A DNA stretch of 64,000 nt from NCBI RefSeq assembly GCF_014648875.1, contig NZ_BMRY01000002.1, positions 620,001 to 684,000 on the forward strand, written 5' to 3'. Made by a program: the position numbers and the translations under genes. A model generated the notes under the pieces. It was given only the letters and a program-made list of their open reading frames with translations, was not told the DNA's origin and did no database searches. Shown one piece after another: positions 47,010 to 55,529 of this stretch. The number at the start of each line of letters is the position of its first letter. Within the stretch, counting starts at the first letter, position 1. This stretch comes from Streptomyces parvus (GTDB lineage: Bacteria; Actinomycetota; Actinomycetes; Streptomycetales; Streptomycetaceae).

Positions 47010-48068
47010 TCACCCCGCCAGCACCCGGGCCCGGCACGCCGACGGCGTCCCCCACGCGTCCCGCAGCGGCCGGGCCCGGCGCAGCCACCACGCCAGGTCC
47101 AGCTCCTCGGTGTAGCCGATCGCGCCGTGCAGTTGCAGCGCTGTGCGGGCCGCCGCGTACCCCGCCTCGCCCGCCGTCACCTTCGCCGCCGCGACCGCCG
47201 CCCCGGCCCCGGGCGACCCTTCGGCCGATCCCGCTCCTGCCCCGGGCGACCCTTCGGCCGATCCCGCTCCTGCCCCGGGCCGGGAGACCTCCGAGGCCAG
47301 CTCCACCGCCGCCCCGTAAAGCAGCGGGCGCGCGAACTCCAGGCCGAGCAGAGTGTCCGCGAGCCGGTGCTTGACCGCCTGGAAGGAGCCGACGGGCACG
47401 CCGAACTGGGTGCGCTGCTTCACGTAGGCCACGGTCGCCCGCAGCAGCTCCTCCCCGCAGCCGAGCGCCAGGGCCGCCGTGGCGAAGGCGGCCCAGTCGC
47501 CCGCCGCCCGTACCGCTGCCCGTATCGCCGGGCCCTTGGCGACCGGGGCGCCGCCCGGCTCGGGACGGAACAGCCGGCGCGCCGGGTCCGCCGAGGCCGA
47601 CGGCTCTCCGGGGTCCGGGGCGAGCCGCAGTTCGTCGCCGGACACCGTGAACACCGCGTCCGCCGCGTCCGCGTCCGGGGCGTACGGGCCGTACCCCTCC
47701 AGGGTCAGCGAGACCACCGCGGCGCCCGATGCGATCCCCGGCAGCCACTCCTCGGCCACCGGCCCGCCCGCCCCGGCCAGCAGCACCCCGGCCGCCAGGG
47801 TCTCCGCGACCGGTCCCGGCACCGCGTGCCGACCCAGCTCGACGCAGGCGACGGCCGCCTCCACGGGCAGCGGCCCGACACCCCCGTACGCCTCCGGGAC
47901 CGCCAGCGCGAACACCCCTGCGTCCGCGAGCCGCCCCCACAGGGCCCGCCCCGGACCGTGGTCCCCGGCCGCCCACGCCCGCAGGACCGCCGGGGTGTCC
48001 GCCGCCGTCAGCAGCGCGTCCAGGGACCGCCCGAACTCCCGCTGTTCGTCGGTGAGCAGAAAACGCAT
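47010..48068 (-). CDS. fadE32: Acyl-CoA dehydrogenase, FadE32-like subunit
   Basis: 352 residues. The N-terminus (DEQREFGRSLDALLTAADTPAVLRAWAAGD) matches, from memory, mycobacterial FadE32 (Rv3563), the small partner of an alpha2beta2 dehydrogenase in HIP (steroid ring C/D) breakdown. YTEELDLAWWLRRAR ends the FAD-binding part. It is longer than FadE32 because of an 11-residue repeat at about 263-287. ATG overlaps the FadE31 stop by one base (TGATG), so the pair is made together. Confidence 0.78.
   Translation of the reverse strand: MRFLLTDEQREFGRSLDALLTAADTPAVLRAWAAGDHGPGRALWGRLADAGVFALAVPEAYGGVGPLPVEAAVACVELGRHAVPGPVAETLAAGVLLAGAGGPVAEEWLPGIASGAAVVSLTLEGYGPYAPDADAADAVFTVSGDELRLAPDPGEPSASADPARRLFRPEPGGAPVAKGPAIRAAVRAAGDWAAFATAALALGCGEELLRATVAYVKQRTQFGVPVGSFQAVKHRLADTLLGLEFARPLLYGAAVELASEVSRPGAGAGSAEGSPGAGAGSAEGSPGAGAAVAAAKVTAGEAGYAAARTALQLHGAIGYTEELDLAWWLRRARPLRDAWGTPSACRARVLAG
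47206..47280. repeat. 33-bp tandem repeat inside fadE32
   Basis: The unit GCCCCGGGCGACCCTTCGGC... (33 bases) occurs at 47206-47238 and 47239-47271, with a partial third copy to 47280. It keeps the reading frame and adds a Gly/Ala/Ser/Glu/Pro repeat to a surface loop. Confidence 0.9.
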
Positions 48069-49213
48069 CAGCGCCGTCCCTTCGGCAGGCCGAGCAGCCG
48101 CTCGGCGATGATGTCGCGCTGGATCTCGTTCGTCCCGGCGTAGATCGGCCCGGCGAGCGCGAAGACGTACCCCTCCCCCCACGCGGTGTCCGCCACCTCC
48201 GCGTCCGGGCCCAGCAGGTCGAGCGCCGTCTCGTGCAGCGCGATGTCGTAACGCGACCAGAACACCTTGTTCAGGCTGGACTCCGGCCCGAGCGTCGCAC
48301 CCGCCGCGAACCGCGCCGCCGAGACGGCCGTGAACAGCCGGTACGCCCGCGCCCCGATCACCGCGTCCGCCACCCGGTCCCGTAGCGCCGTGTCCGCCGG
48401 GTCGCCCGCTTCCCGCCACAGCTCGCGCAGCCGGTCGGCGGCGGCCAGGAAACGGCCGGGGGCGCGGAGGGTGAGCCCGCGCTCGTCGCCGGTCGCCGAC
48501 ATGGCGATGTGCCAGCCCTGCCCCGGCTCCCCGATGACGTCCTCGTCCGGTACGAAGACCTCGTCGAGGAAGATCTCGGCGAATGCGGGCTTCCCGTCCA
48601 GCCGCCCGATCGGACGGACCGTCACCCCGGTGTCCCGCAGCCCGAACATCAGATACGTCAGCCCCTGATGCGGCTTCGCGGCCCCCGGGTCCGTACGGAA
48701 GATCCCGAACGCCCGGTCCGCGAACGCCGCCCGTGAGGACCACGTCTTCTGTCCCGACAGCAGCCAGCCGCCCTCCGTCCGCACCGCCCGCGACCGCAGC
48801 GCCGCCAGGTCCGACCCGGCCTCCGGCTCCGACCAGGCCTGCGCCCAGACCACCTCGCCGCTCGCCATCGGTCCCAGCACCCTGGCCCGCTGCTCTGCCG
48901 TGCCGTGGGCGAGGAGGGTTGGGGCGAGCAGGCTGATTCCGTTCTGCGAGACCCGGCCCGGCGCGCCCGCCGCCCAGTACTCCTCCTCGAACGCCAGCCA
49001 GCCGAAGAGATCCGCGCCCCGGCCCCCGTACTCCTCGGGCCAGGAGACCGCCGACCACCGCCCGGAGTGCAGCAGCGCCTCCCACTCCCGGTGCGCGGCG
49101 AACCCCTCCTCGGTCTCCAGGGAGGGGAGCGGCCGGGCCGGTACGTGCTCCCGGAGCCAGGCGCGGGCCTCCGCCCGCAGCGCCCCGGTCCGTGCTGTCT
49201 GCTCCAGATCCAT
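48068..49213 (-). CDS. fadE31: Acyl-CoA dehydrogenase, FadE31-like subunit
   Basis: 381 residues. WSEPEAGSDLAALRSRA, LNGQK-like LLSGQKTWSS, DERGLTLRAPGRFLAAADRL and GPIYAGTNEIQRDIIAERLLGLP all match, from memory, FadE31 (Rv3562). The usual catalytic Glu before GT is Ala (YAGTNE), as in that family. ATG 49213 has GGAAGG ten bases upstream. It is divergent from ipdF with a KstR2-like palindrome between. Probable role: oxidation of a HIP-derived acyl-CoA. Confidence 0.8.
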   Translation of the reverse strand: MDLEQTARTGALRAEARAWLREHVPARPLPSLETEEGFAAHREWEALLHSGRWSAVSWPEEYGGRGADLFGWLAFEEEYWAAGAPGRVSQNGISLLAPTLLAHGTAEQRARVLGPMASGEVVWAQAWSEPEAGSDLAALRSRAVRTEGGWLLSGQKTWSSRAAFADRAFGIFRTDPGAAKPHQGLTYLMFGLRDTGVTVRPIGRLDGKPAFAEIFLDEVFVPDEDVIGEPGQGWHIAMSATGDERGLTLRAPGRFLAAADRLRELWREAGDPADTALRDRVADAVIGARAYRLFTAVSAARFAAGATLGPESSLNKVFWSRYDIALHETALDLLGPDAEVADTAWGEGYVFALAGPIYAGTNEIQRDIIAERLLGLPKGRR

Positions 49214-49250
49214 GAGGGTCTGCCTTCCGGTGCCGCACCGCCGACTGTTC

Positions 49251-49270
49251 CCTAACAAGTGTTTGGTAGG
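49251..49270. promoter_or_regulatory. KstR2-like operator between fadE31 and ipdF
   Basis: CCTAACAAGTGTTTGGTAGG is an imperfect palindrome. Its core AACAAGTGTTTGGT agrees with the published mycobacterial KstR2 box (AnCAAGnnCTTGnT, from memory) at nine of ten specified positions. It sits 38 bases before the fadE31 start and 60 before ipdF. A second copy lies at 57939-57960. Confidence 0.75.
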
Positions 49271-49329
49271 TTAACGTACGGCTCAAGCACCGTCGAGAAG
49301 TCATGCCGAGGAGCCAGGGGGACGGGCCG

Positions 49330-50112
49330 ATGAGCGCACCGCCGTATCTGCCGGGACACGGACTGCTGGCCGGCCGCACCGCCGTCGTCACCGCCGCCGC
49401 CGGAGCCGGGATCGGCGGCGCCACCGCCCGCCGCTTCCTGGAGGAAGGCGCCCGCGTCGTCATCAGCGACGCCCACCCCCGGCGGCTGAAGGAGAGCGCC
49501 CACTCCCTCGCCGACGCCTTCGGCCCCGACAGCGTCTCCGCCCTGACCTGCGACGTCACCGACGAGGACCAGGTCGCCGCCCTCTTCGCACACACCGAGC
49601 GCACCCACGGCGGCCTCGACATCGTCGTCAACAACGCCGGACTCGGCGGCACCGCCGAACTCACCGAGATGACCGACGACCAGTGGACGAAGATCCTCGA
49701 CGTCACCCTGAACGGCACCTTCCGCTGCACCCGCGCCGCCCTCCGCTCCCTCAGAACCGGCGGACGCGGCGGAGTCGTCGTCAACAACGCCTCCGTCGTC
49801 GGCTGGCGCGCCCAGCGCGGCCAGGCCCACTACGCCGCCGCCAAGGCCGGCGTCATGGCCCTCACCCGCTGCGCCGCCGTCGAGGCCGCCGACTACGGCG
49901 TACGCGTCAACGCCGTCGCCCCCAGCCTCGCCATGCACCCCCACCTCGCCAAGGTCACCTCCGCCGGACTCCTCGCCGAACTCACCGCGAAGGAGGCCTT
50001 CGGCCGGTACGCCGAACCCTGGGAGGTCGCCAACGTCATCGTCTTCCTCGCCAGCGGCTACTCCTCGTACATGACCGGCGAGGTCGTCCCCGTCAGCAGC
50101 CAGCATGCGTGA
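49330..50112 (+). CDS. ipdF: IpdF-like short-chain dehydrogenase
   Basis: 260 residues. NAD-binding TAAAGAGIGGATARRFLEEGA, the NNAG motif NNAGLGG, and catalytic Ser-Tyr-Lys in NNASVVGWRAQRGQAHYAAAKAG. The sequence is close, from memory, to Rv3559c (IpdF), which oxidises the 5-hydroxyl of the HIP-CoA derivative. ATG 49330 has an AGGGGGA site. First gene of ipdF-kstR2-fadA6. Confidence 0.85.
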   Translation: MSAPPYLPGHGLLAGRTAVVTAAAGAGIGGATARRFLEEGARVVISDAHPRRLKESAHSLADAFGPDSVSALTCDVTDEDQVAALFAHTERTHGGLDIVVNNAGLGGTAELTEMTDDQWTKILDVTLNGTFRCTRAALRSLRTGGRGGVVVNNASVVGWRAQRGQAHYAAAKAGVMALTRCAAVEAADYGVRVNAVAPSLAMHPHLAKVTSAGLLAELTAKEAFGRYAEPWEVANVIVFLASGYSSYMTGEVVPVSSQHA

Positions 50113-50142
50113 ACACACAGGCCGTGGAAGGACAATGGCCGG

Positions 50143-50754
50143 GTGTCTACCAAGAAGAAGCCCCAGGTGACCCCCACGCCGGAGCGACGCCGGGAACTGC
50201 TCGCCACCGCCGCCGAGGTCTTCGCCGCCCAGGGATACAACGCCACCACCGTGCGCCGCATCGCCGACGAGGCCGGGATGCTCGCGGGCAGCCTCTACTA
50301 CCACTTCGATTCCAAGGAATCGATGCTCGACGAGATCCTCTCCACCTTCCTCGACGAGCTCTGGCAGGGCTACGACGAGGTCCTGGCAGCCGGCCTCGGC
50401 CCCCGCGAGACCATCGAGGCCCTGGTCACCGAGTCCTTCCGGGAGATCGACCGGCACCGCCCCGCCGTCGCGATCTACCAGAAGGAGTCCAGGCACCTCG
50501 CCACCCAGCCGCGCTTCGCCTACCTCGCCGACTCGCAGACCAAGTTCGAGAAGGCCTGGCTCGGCACCCTGGAACGCGGCGTCACCGAAGGCGTCTTCCG
50601 CGACGACCTCGACATCCGCCTCACCTACCGCTTCGTCCGCGACACCGTCTGGGTCGCCGCCTCCTGGTACCGGCCCGGCGGACACCACAGCCCCGAGGAG
50701 ATCGCCCGCCAGTACCTCTCGATGGTGCTGGACGGCATTGCTTTGCGCGCCTAG
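50143..50754 (+). CDS. kstR2: TetR-family regulator, KstR2-like
   Basis: 203 residues, GTG start with GGAAGGA upstream. The TetR helix-turn-helix is ELLATAAEVFAAQGYNATTVRRIADEAGMLAGSLYYHFDSKE. The ligand half includes IYQKESRHLATQPRFAYLAD and YRFVRDTVWVAASWYRPGG, closely matching, from memory, KstR2 (Rv3557c). KstR2 represses HIP-degradation genes and is released by HIP-CoA. Two operator-like sites in this window fit its target sequence. Confidence 0.85.
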   Translation: MSTKKKPQVTPTPERRRELLATAAEVFAAQGYNATTVRRIADEAGMLAGSLYYHFDSKESMLDEILSTFLDELWQGYDEVLAAGLGPRETIEALVTESFREIDRHRPAVAIYQKESRHLATQPRFAYLADSQTKFEKAWLGTLERGVTEGVFRDDLDIRLTYRFVRDTVWVAASWYRPGGHHSPEEIARQYLSMVLDGIALRA

Positions 50755-50795
50755 GGGGTCTTTTGCCCTCTCCTGACGACCGAGGAGCAGCAGCC

Positions 50796-51953
50796 ATGAC
50801 CGAGGCCTACATCGTCGAAGCCGTACGCACCCCCGTCGGACGGCGCGGAGGAGGCCTCGGGGCCGTCCACCCCGCCGACCTCGGCGCCCATGTGCTGCGC
50901 GAGCTGATCGCCCGCTCGGGCGTCGACCCGGCGGCCGTCGAGGACGTCGTCTTCGGCTGCCTCGACACCGTCGGACCGCAGGCCGGCGACATCGCCCGTA
51001 CGTCATGGCTCGCCGCCGGACTGCCCGAGGAGGTCCCCGGCGTCACCGTCGACCGGCAGTGCGGATCCTCCCAGCAGGCCCTCCACTTCGCCGCCCAGGG
51101 AGTCCTCTCCGGCACCCAGGACCTCGTCGTCGCGGGCGGCACCCAGAACATGACCCAGATCCCCATCGCCTTCGCCGCCCGGCAGGCCGCCGAACCCCTC
51201 GGCCTCACCCAGGGGCCGTACGCGGGCAGCGAGGGCTGGCGCGCCCGCTACGGCGACGCCCCCGTCAACCAGTTCCACGGCGCCCAGCTCATCGCCGAGA
51301 AGTGGGGCATCAGCCGCCGCGACATGGAGGAGTTCGCCCTCGCCTCCCACCGGCGGGCCGTCCGCGCCCTCGACGAGGGCCGCTTCGCCCGCGAGACCGT
51401 CGCGTACGGGGACGTCACCGCCGACGAGGGGCCGCGCCGCGACACCACCCTGGAGAAAATGGCCGGTCTCCACCCCGTCGTCGAGGGCGGCACCATCACC
51501 GCCGCCTGCTCCTCCCAGGTCTCCGACGGGGCCGCCGCCCTGCTCATCGCCTCCGAACGGGCCGTCGCCGAACACGGCCTCACCCCCCGCGCCCGCATCC
51601 ACCACCTGTCCGTACGGGGCGAGGACCCCATCCGGATGCTCTCGGCCCCCATCCCCGCCACGGCGTACGCCCTGAAGAAGACCGGCCTCACCCTCGACGC
51701 CATCGACCTCGTCGAGATCAACGAAGCGTTCGCCCCCGTCGTCCTCGCCTGGCTGAAAGAGACCGGCGCCGACCCCGAGCGGGTCAACGTCAACGGCGGG
51801 GCCATCGCCCTGGGCCACCCGCTCGGCGCCACCGGCGCCCGGCTCATGACGACCCTGCTCCACGAACTGGAACGCACCGGCGGCCGCTACGGGCTCCAGA
51901 CCATGTGCGAGGGCGGCGGACAGGCCAACGTCACCATCGTCGAGCGGCTCTGA
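50796..51953 (+). CDS. fadA6: Thiolase, FadA6-like
   Basis: 385 residues. Catalytic cysteines lie in DRQCGSSQQALHFAAQ and LQTMCEGGGQANVT, and the His in GGAIALGHPLGATGAR. The sequence is very close, from memory, to FadA6 (Rv3556c). It would carry out thiolytic cleavage after ring C opening of HIP-CoA. ATG 50796 has a GAGGAG site. A csp gene follows after a structured leader. Confidence 0.9.
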   Translation: MTEAYIVEAVRTPVGRRGGGLGAVHPADLGAHVLRELIARSGVDPAAVEDVVFGCLDTVGPQAGDIARTSWLAAGLPEEVPGVTVDRQCGSSQQALHFAAQGVLSGTQDLVVAGGTQNMTQIPIAFAARQAAEPLGLTQGPYAGSEGWRARYGDAPVNQFHGAQLIAEKWGISRRDMEEFALASHRRAVRALDEGRFARETVAYGDVTADEGPRRDTTLEKMAGLHPVVEGGTITAACSSQVSDGAAALLIASERAVAEHGLTPRARIHHLSVRGEDPIRMLSAPIPATAYALKKTGLTLDAIDLVEINEAFAPVVLAWLKETGADPERVNVNGGAIALGHPLGATGARLMTTLLHELERTGGRYGLQTMCEGGGQANVTIVERL

Positions 51954-52022
51954 GCACCGGGCGCCGACCCGCGACGCCCCGCGGCGGCGTGTCAAGATCC
52001 ACCGCCGCGGGGGAGGTCGTGC

Positions 52023-52194
52023 TAGGGTGGTCAGCGTTGCAGTTTTGGTACCCATGAACTTTATGTGCGCCTGACGGAAATGCTTCGTCAGGCGCTTTAT
52101 TGTTTTCCGGCTTTCTCCGGATGGGGCTCAATGCGGCGACTTGGAATTCGTAAAGTGCGGATTTCCGGCACTGCACCTGTTTTAGGAGAATGAC
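52023..52194 (+). promoter_or_regulatory. Structured 5' leader of the cold-shock gene with internal terminator-like hairpin
   Basis: GCGCCTGACG (52067-52076) and CGTCAGGCGC (52086-52095) form a perfect 10-bp stem, followed at once by TTTATTGTTTT. Two more hairpins follow: TCCGG-N6-CCGGA near 52105-52120, and AGTGC...GCACT near 52154-52172. The stretch is far richer in A/T than its surroundings and ends with TTTTAGGAGAATGAC, carrying the ribosome site. TAGGGT at 52023 could be a -10 box. Confidence 0.6.
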
Positions 52195-52398
52195 ATGGCC
52201 ACCGGCACCGTGAAGTGGTTCAACTCGGAAAAGGGCTTCGGCTTCATCGAGCAGGACGGCGGCGGCGCCGACGTCTTCGCCCACTACTCCAACATCAACG
52301 CCTCCGGCTTCCGTGAGCTGCAGGAGGGCCAGAAGGTCTCCTTCGACGTCACGCAGGGCCAGAAGGGCCCGCAGGCGGAGAACATCGTCCCGGCCTAA
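52195..52398 (+). CDS. csp: Cold-shock protein
   Basis: 67 residues, the standard CspA fold. RNP-1 is KGFGFIEQ and RNP-2 is DVFAHYS. Binds single-stranded RNA/DNA and melts secondary structure. ATG 52195 has AGGAGA upstream. A long AT-rich leader and a strong terminator flank it, so it is probably monocistronic. It is placed next to a DEAD-box helicase, a common cold-response pairing. Confidence 0.96.
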   Translation: MATGTVKWFNSEKGFGFIEQDGGGADVFAHYSNINASGFRELQEGQKVSFDVTQGQKGPQAENIVPA

Positions 52399-52420
52399 TC
52401 GCCGGACGCGTACCTCGCTG

Positions 52421-52455
52421 ACCGGGGCCCGCACCGTGAAGGTGCGGGCCCCGGT
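52421..52455 (+). terminator. Terminator of the cold-shock gene
   Basis: ACCGGGGCCCGCACC (52421-52435) pairs perfectly with GGTGCGGGCCCCGGT (52441-52455) around GTGAA, followed by TTGT. Confidence 0.9.
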
Positions 52456-52583
52456 TTGTGCTGTCCGAGCAAACAAGCCGTTCTGTGCGCACATCCTGGG
52501 GGCGCACGGGGAACGGCTGGGCCGCACATCGCAGTAACCCATTCGGCAGTTGCCCAGGAATCCCCCCAGGAGGGCAATTCCGT

Positions 52584-54200
52584 ATGACCAGCTCCGAACG
52601 CTCCGAACGCCAGGACCGCACCCCCCGCTCCCGACCGGCCCGTGGCCGGGGCCGCGGCCAGGGCGCCGGCTCCCAGGCCCCCGCGAACGGCCGGGGCGGC
52701 GCGCCCCGCTCCCGCAACCAGGGCGGCTCCAAGCCCGCGGCCCGCCGCAAGCCCGCCGTCGCGGCACCCGCCGAGTTCGCGCTGCCGGAGACCGTGACCC
52801 CCGTGCTGCCGTCCGTCGACGCCTTCGCGGACCTGGACATGCCCGCCGCGCTGCTGAAGACCCTCGCCGCGCAGGGCGTCACCGAGCCGTTCCCGATCCA
52901 GGGCGCGACCCTGCCGAACTCGCTGGCCGGCCGCGACATCCTCGGCCGGGGCCGCACCGGCTCCGGAAAGACCCTCGCCTTCGGCCTCGCCCTGCTGGCC
53001 CGGACCGCCGGCCGCCGCAGCGAGCCGCGCGCCCCGCTCGCCATGGTCCTCGTCCCGACCCGCGAGCTGGCCCAGCAGGTCACCGACGCGCTGACCCCGT
53101 ACGCGACCGCCGTGAACCTGCGGCTCGCCACCGTCGTCGGCGGCATGTCGATCACCAAGCAGTCCGCCACCCTGCGGCGCGGCGCCGAAGTGCTCGTCGC
53201 CACCCCGGGCCGGCTCAAGGACCTCATCGAGCGCGGCGACTGCCGGTTGGACCAGGTCGCCATCACCGTCCTCGACGAGGCCGACCAGATGGCCGACATG
53301 GGCTTCATGCCGCAGGTCGTCGCCCTGCTCAAGCAGGTCGAGGCGGACGGCCAGCGGATGCTGTTCTCCGCGACCCTCGACAAGAACATCGACCGGCTCG
53401 TCAAGATGTTCCTCACCGACCCGGTCGTGCACTCCGTCGACCCGTCCGCCGGTGCGGTCACCACGATGGAGCACCACGTCCTCCACGTCCTGGACGAGAC
53501 CGACAAGAAGGCCGTCGCCACGAAGATCGCCGCCCGCGACGGCCGGGTGATCATGTTCGTCGACACCAAGCGCGCCGCCGACCGCTTCGCCAAGCGGCTG
53601 CTCGCCAGCGGCGTCCGGGCGGCCGCCCTGCACGGCGGGCGCTCCCAGCCGCAGCGCAACCGGACGCTGGACCAGTTCAAGAACGGCCAGGTCACCGCGC
53701 TCGTCGCGACGAACGTCGCGGCCCGCGGCATCCACGTCGACGACCTCGACCTGGTCGTCAACGTGGACCCGCCGACCGACCACAAGGACTACCTGCACCG
53801 GGGTGGGCGCACGGCGCGCGCCGGGGAGTCCGGCAGCGTCGTCACGCTGGTGCTGCCCGACGAGAAGCGCGAGATGAACCGGCTGATGCAGGACGCGGGT
53901 ATCGCGCCGCGGACGACCCGGGTCACGTCCAGCGACGAGGAACTGAGCCGGATCACGGGCGCCCGTGAGCCGTCGGGCGTCGCGATCGTGATCGAGGTCC
54001 CGCAGCCGACGCCGCCGAAGCAGCGGACCCGGTCGGGGTCGGGCTCCGGCTCCGGCGGGGGAGCGGTGCGCTCCGGGAGCCGGGGGCGGGGGCGGCGGGG
54101 ATCGGGTACCGGTGCCGGTACCGGAGCGCAGGGCGGTGCGGCACGCTCCGGTGCGCCTGCCCGTTCCGGCGCCCCTGCGCGGCGCCGCCGGGCCGCGTAG
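52584..54200 (+). CDS. DEAD-box RNA helicase
   Basis: 538 residues from ATG 52584 with AGGAGGG upstream. A basic RGG-type leader of 60 residues precedes the helicase core. Motifs in order: Q motif (FPIQ), GRTGSGKT (123-130), PTRELAQQ, TPGR, DEAD (229-232), SAT (FSATLD), and HRGGRTARAG. A 90-residue Ser/Gly/Arg-rich tail follows. It unwinds RNA and is likely to work with the cold-shock protein upstream. Confidence 0.95.
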   Translation: MTSSERSERQDRTPRSRPARGRGRGQGAGSQAPANGRGGAPRSRNQGGSKPAARRKPAVAAPAEFALPETVTPVLPSVDAFADLDMPAALLKTLAAQGVTEPFPIQGATLPNSLAGRDILGRGRTGSGKTLAFGLALLARTAGRRSEPRAPLAMVLVPTRELAQQVTDALTPYATAVNLRLATVVGGMSITKQSATLRRGAEVLVATPGRLKDLIERGDCRLDQVAITVLDEADQMADMGFMPQVVALLKQVEADGQRMLFSATLDKNIDRLVKMFLTDPVVHSVDPSAGAVTTMEHHVLHVLDETDKKAVATKIAARDGRVIMFVDTKRAADRFAKRLLASGVRAAALHGGRSQPQRNRTLDQFKNGQVTALVATNVAARGIHVDDLDLVVNVDPPTDHKDYLHRGGRTARAGESGSVVTLVLPDEKREMNRLMQDAGIAPRTTRVTSSDEELSRITGAREPSGVAIVIEVPQPTPPKQRTRSGSGSGSGGGAVRSGSRGRGRRGSGTGAGTGAQGGAARSGAPARSGAPARRRRAA

Positions 54201-54452
54201 GCGGCACTTCAAGCCGCCTGACGGTTGCGGACCGGGGGCACTTCAAGCCGTCCGGCGATTGAGGCCCGGGGTCCGGGGCAGAGCCCCGAAAGCCCCGGGA
54301 CGGGGCTTTGTCCTCAATCGCCGGACGGGCTGGAATGTGGCCGCCCGGTCCTCGGCCCGGCTACAGACGTCCTCAATCGCCGGACGGGCTTGATGTGCCC
54401 CGGTCCGAGGCCTCGGGCAAAGGCGTCCTCAATCGCCGGACGGGCTTGAAGG
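54201..54452. repeat. Cluster of dispersed palindromic repeats between convergent genes
   Basis: Copies of the core CAATCGCCGGACGGGCTTGA lie at 54311-54335, 54369-54393 and 54425-54450 in direct orientation. One inverted copy is at 54239-54264, with a degenerate one near 54205. A GGGGCAGAGCCCC hairpin lies beside the inverted copy, as at 349-370. The last copy overlaps the 3' end of ipdC. They probably act as terminators for the helicase and ipdC. Confidence 0.85.
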
Positions 54453-55529
54453 GGTGGCCCGTGCCTCAAGCGGCGGGCGGGACATCACGCCCAGGGCCGC
54501 GCAAGTCGCCTCCGCGTCCGCCATCACCCGCTCCACCAGCCCCGCCACACTCGGCAGGTCCTCGATCAGGGCCGCCACCTGACCCGAGGCCATGATCCCG
54601 AGGTCCGTCCGGCCCTCCACCATCGCCGCCCTCAGCAGCATCGGCGTGTTCGCCGCCAGCAGCACCTGGCTCCAGCTCAGCTCCTTGCCGTGCCGCATCG
54701 CCAGCCCGTCCCGGACCATGTCCGGCCAGCTCAGGCCGGACAGCCTGCGGAAGCGGGACGCCCGCCGCACCGCCCCGTACAGGGAGCGCAGCCGGCCCGT
54801 GCCGCCCTCCAGTTCCGCCACCATCTCCGTACGGAGCATCCGGTGCGGCAGCCCGTCCACCGCCCGCGTCAGCGTGATGTCCTTCGCGGTCGCCGCCAGG
54901 TAGCGGGCCTTCACCGTGTCCGGGACCGTCGAGTCCGAGGTGAGGAGGAAGCGCGTCCCCATCGCGACCCCCGCCGCCCCGTACGCCAGCGCCGCCGCCA
55001 GGCCCCGGCCGTCGTGGAAGCCGCCCGCCGCGACCACCGGGATGTCCACCGCGTCCGCCACCTGCGGCAGCAGGACCGTGGTGGCGACCTCGCCCGTGTG
55101 GCCGCCGCCCTCCCCGCCCTGCACGATCACCGCGTCCGCACCCCACGCCGCGACCTTCTCCGCATGCCGCCGGGCCCCCACCGACGGGACGACGAGAACG
55201 CCCGCCTCCTTCAGCTCCGCGATCAGCTCCCTCGACGGGGCGAGCGCGAACGACGCCACCCGGACGCCCTCCTCGACGATGATCCGCACCCGCTCCCGGG
55301 CGTCCCCCGCGTCCGCCCGCAGGTTCACCCCGAACGGCGCATCGGTCCGGGACCTCACCTCCCGTACGGCGGAACGCAGTTGCTCCGGCGTCATGGTCGC
55401 CGAGGCCAGGATGCCGAGCGCCCCGGCCCGTGCGGTCGCGGTGACCAGGCGGGGGCCCGCCACCCAGCCCATCCCGGTCTGCACGATCGGATGCCGGACG
55501 CCGACGAGGTCGGTCAGGGCGGTGCGCAT
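54429..55529 (-). CDS. ipdC: IpdC-like nitronate-monooxygenase-family flavoenzyme
   Basis: 366 residues. VRHPIVQTGMGWVAGPRLV starts the FMN barrel, and IVQGGEGGGHTG and PVVAAGGFHDGRGLAAALAYGAAGV bind FMN. In mycobacteria the gene at this place (Rv3553, IpdC) acts on a hydroxylated HIP-CoA intermediate. The last codons and the stop (SPSGD-stop) come from the dispersed repeat. ATG 55529 overlaps the ipdB stop by one base. Confidence 0.85.
   Translation of the reverse strand: MRTALTDLVGVRHPIVQTGMGWVAGPRLVTATARAGALGILASATMTPEQLRSAVREVRSRTDAPFGVNLRADAGDARERVRIIVEEGVRVASFALAPSRELIAELKEAGVLVVPSVGARRHAEKVAAWGADAVIVQGGEGGGHTGEVATTVLLPQVADAVDIPVVAAGGFHDGRGLAAALAYGAAGVAMGTRFLLTSDSTVPDTVKARYLAATAKDITLTRAVDGLPHRMLRTEMVAELEGGTGRLRSLYGAVRRASRFRRLSGLSWPDMVRDGLAMRHGKELSWSQVLLAANTPMLLRAAMVEGRTDLGIMASGQVAALIEDLPSVAGLVERVMADAEATCAALGVMSRPPLEARATPSSPSGD

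Noticed and set aside
49252..51006. 584-codon minus-strand frame opposite ipdF and kstR2
   Set aside because: Shadow composition, and it would cover two well-supported plus-strand genes and the operator.
54201..54452. CRISPR-like appearance of repeated 25-mers
   Set aside because: Spacing is irregular, copies occur in both orientations and also elsewhere in the window, and there are no cas genes.
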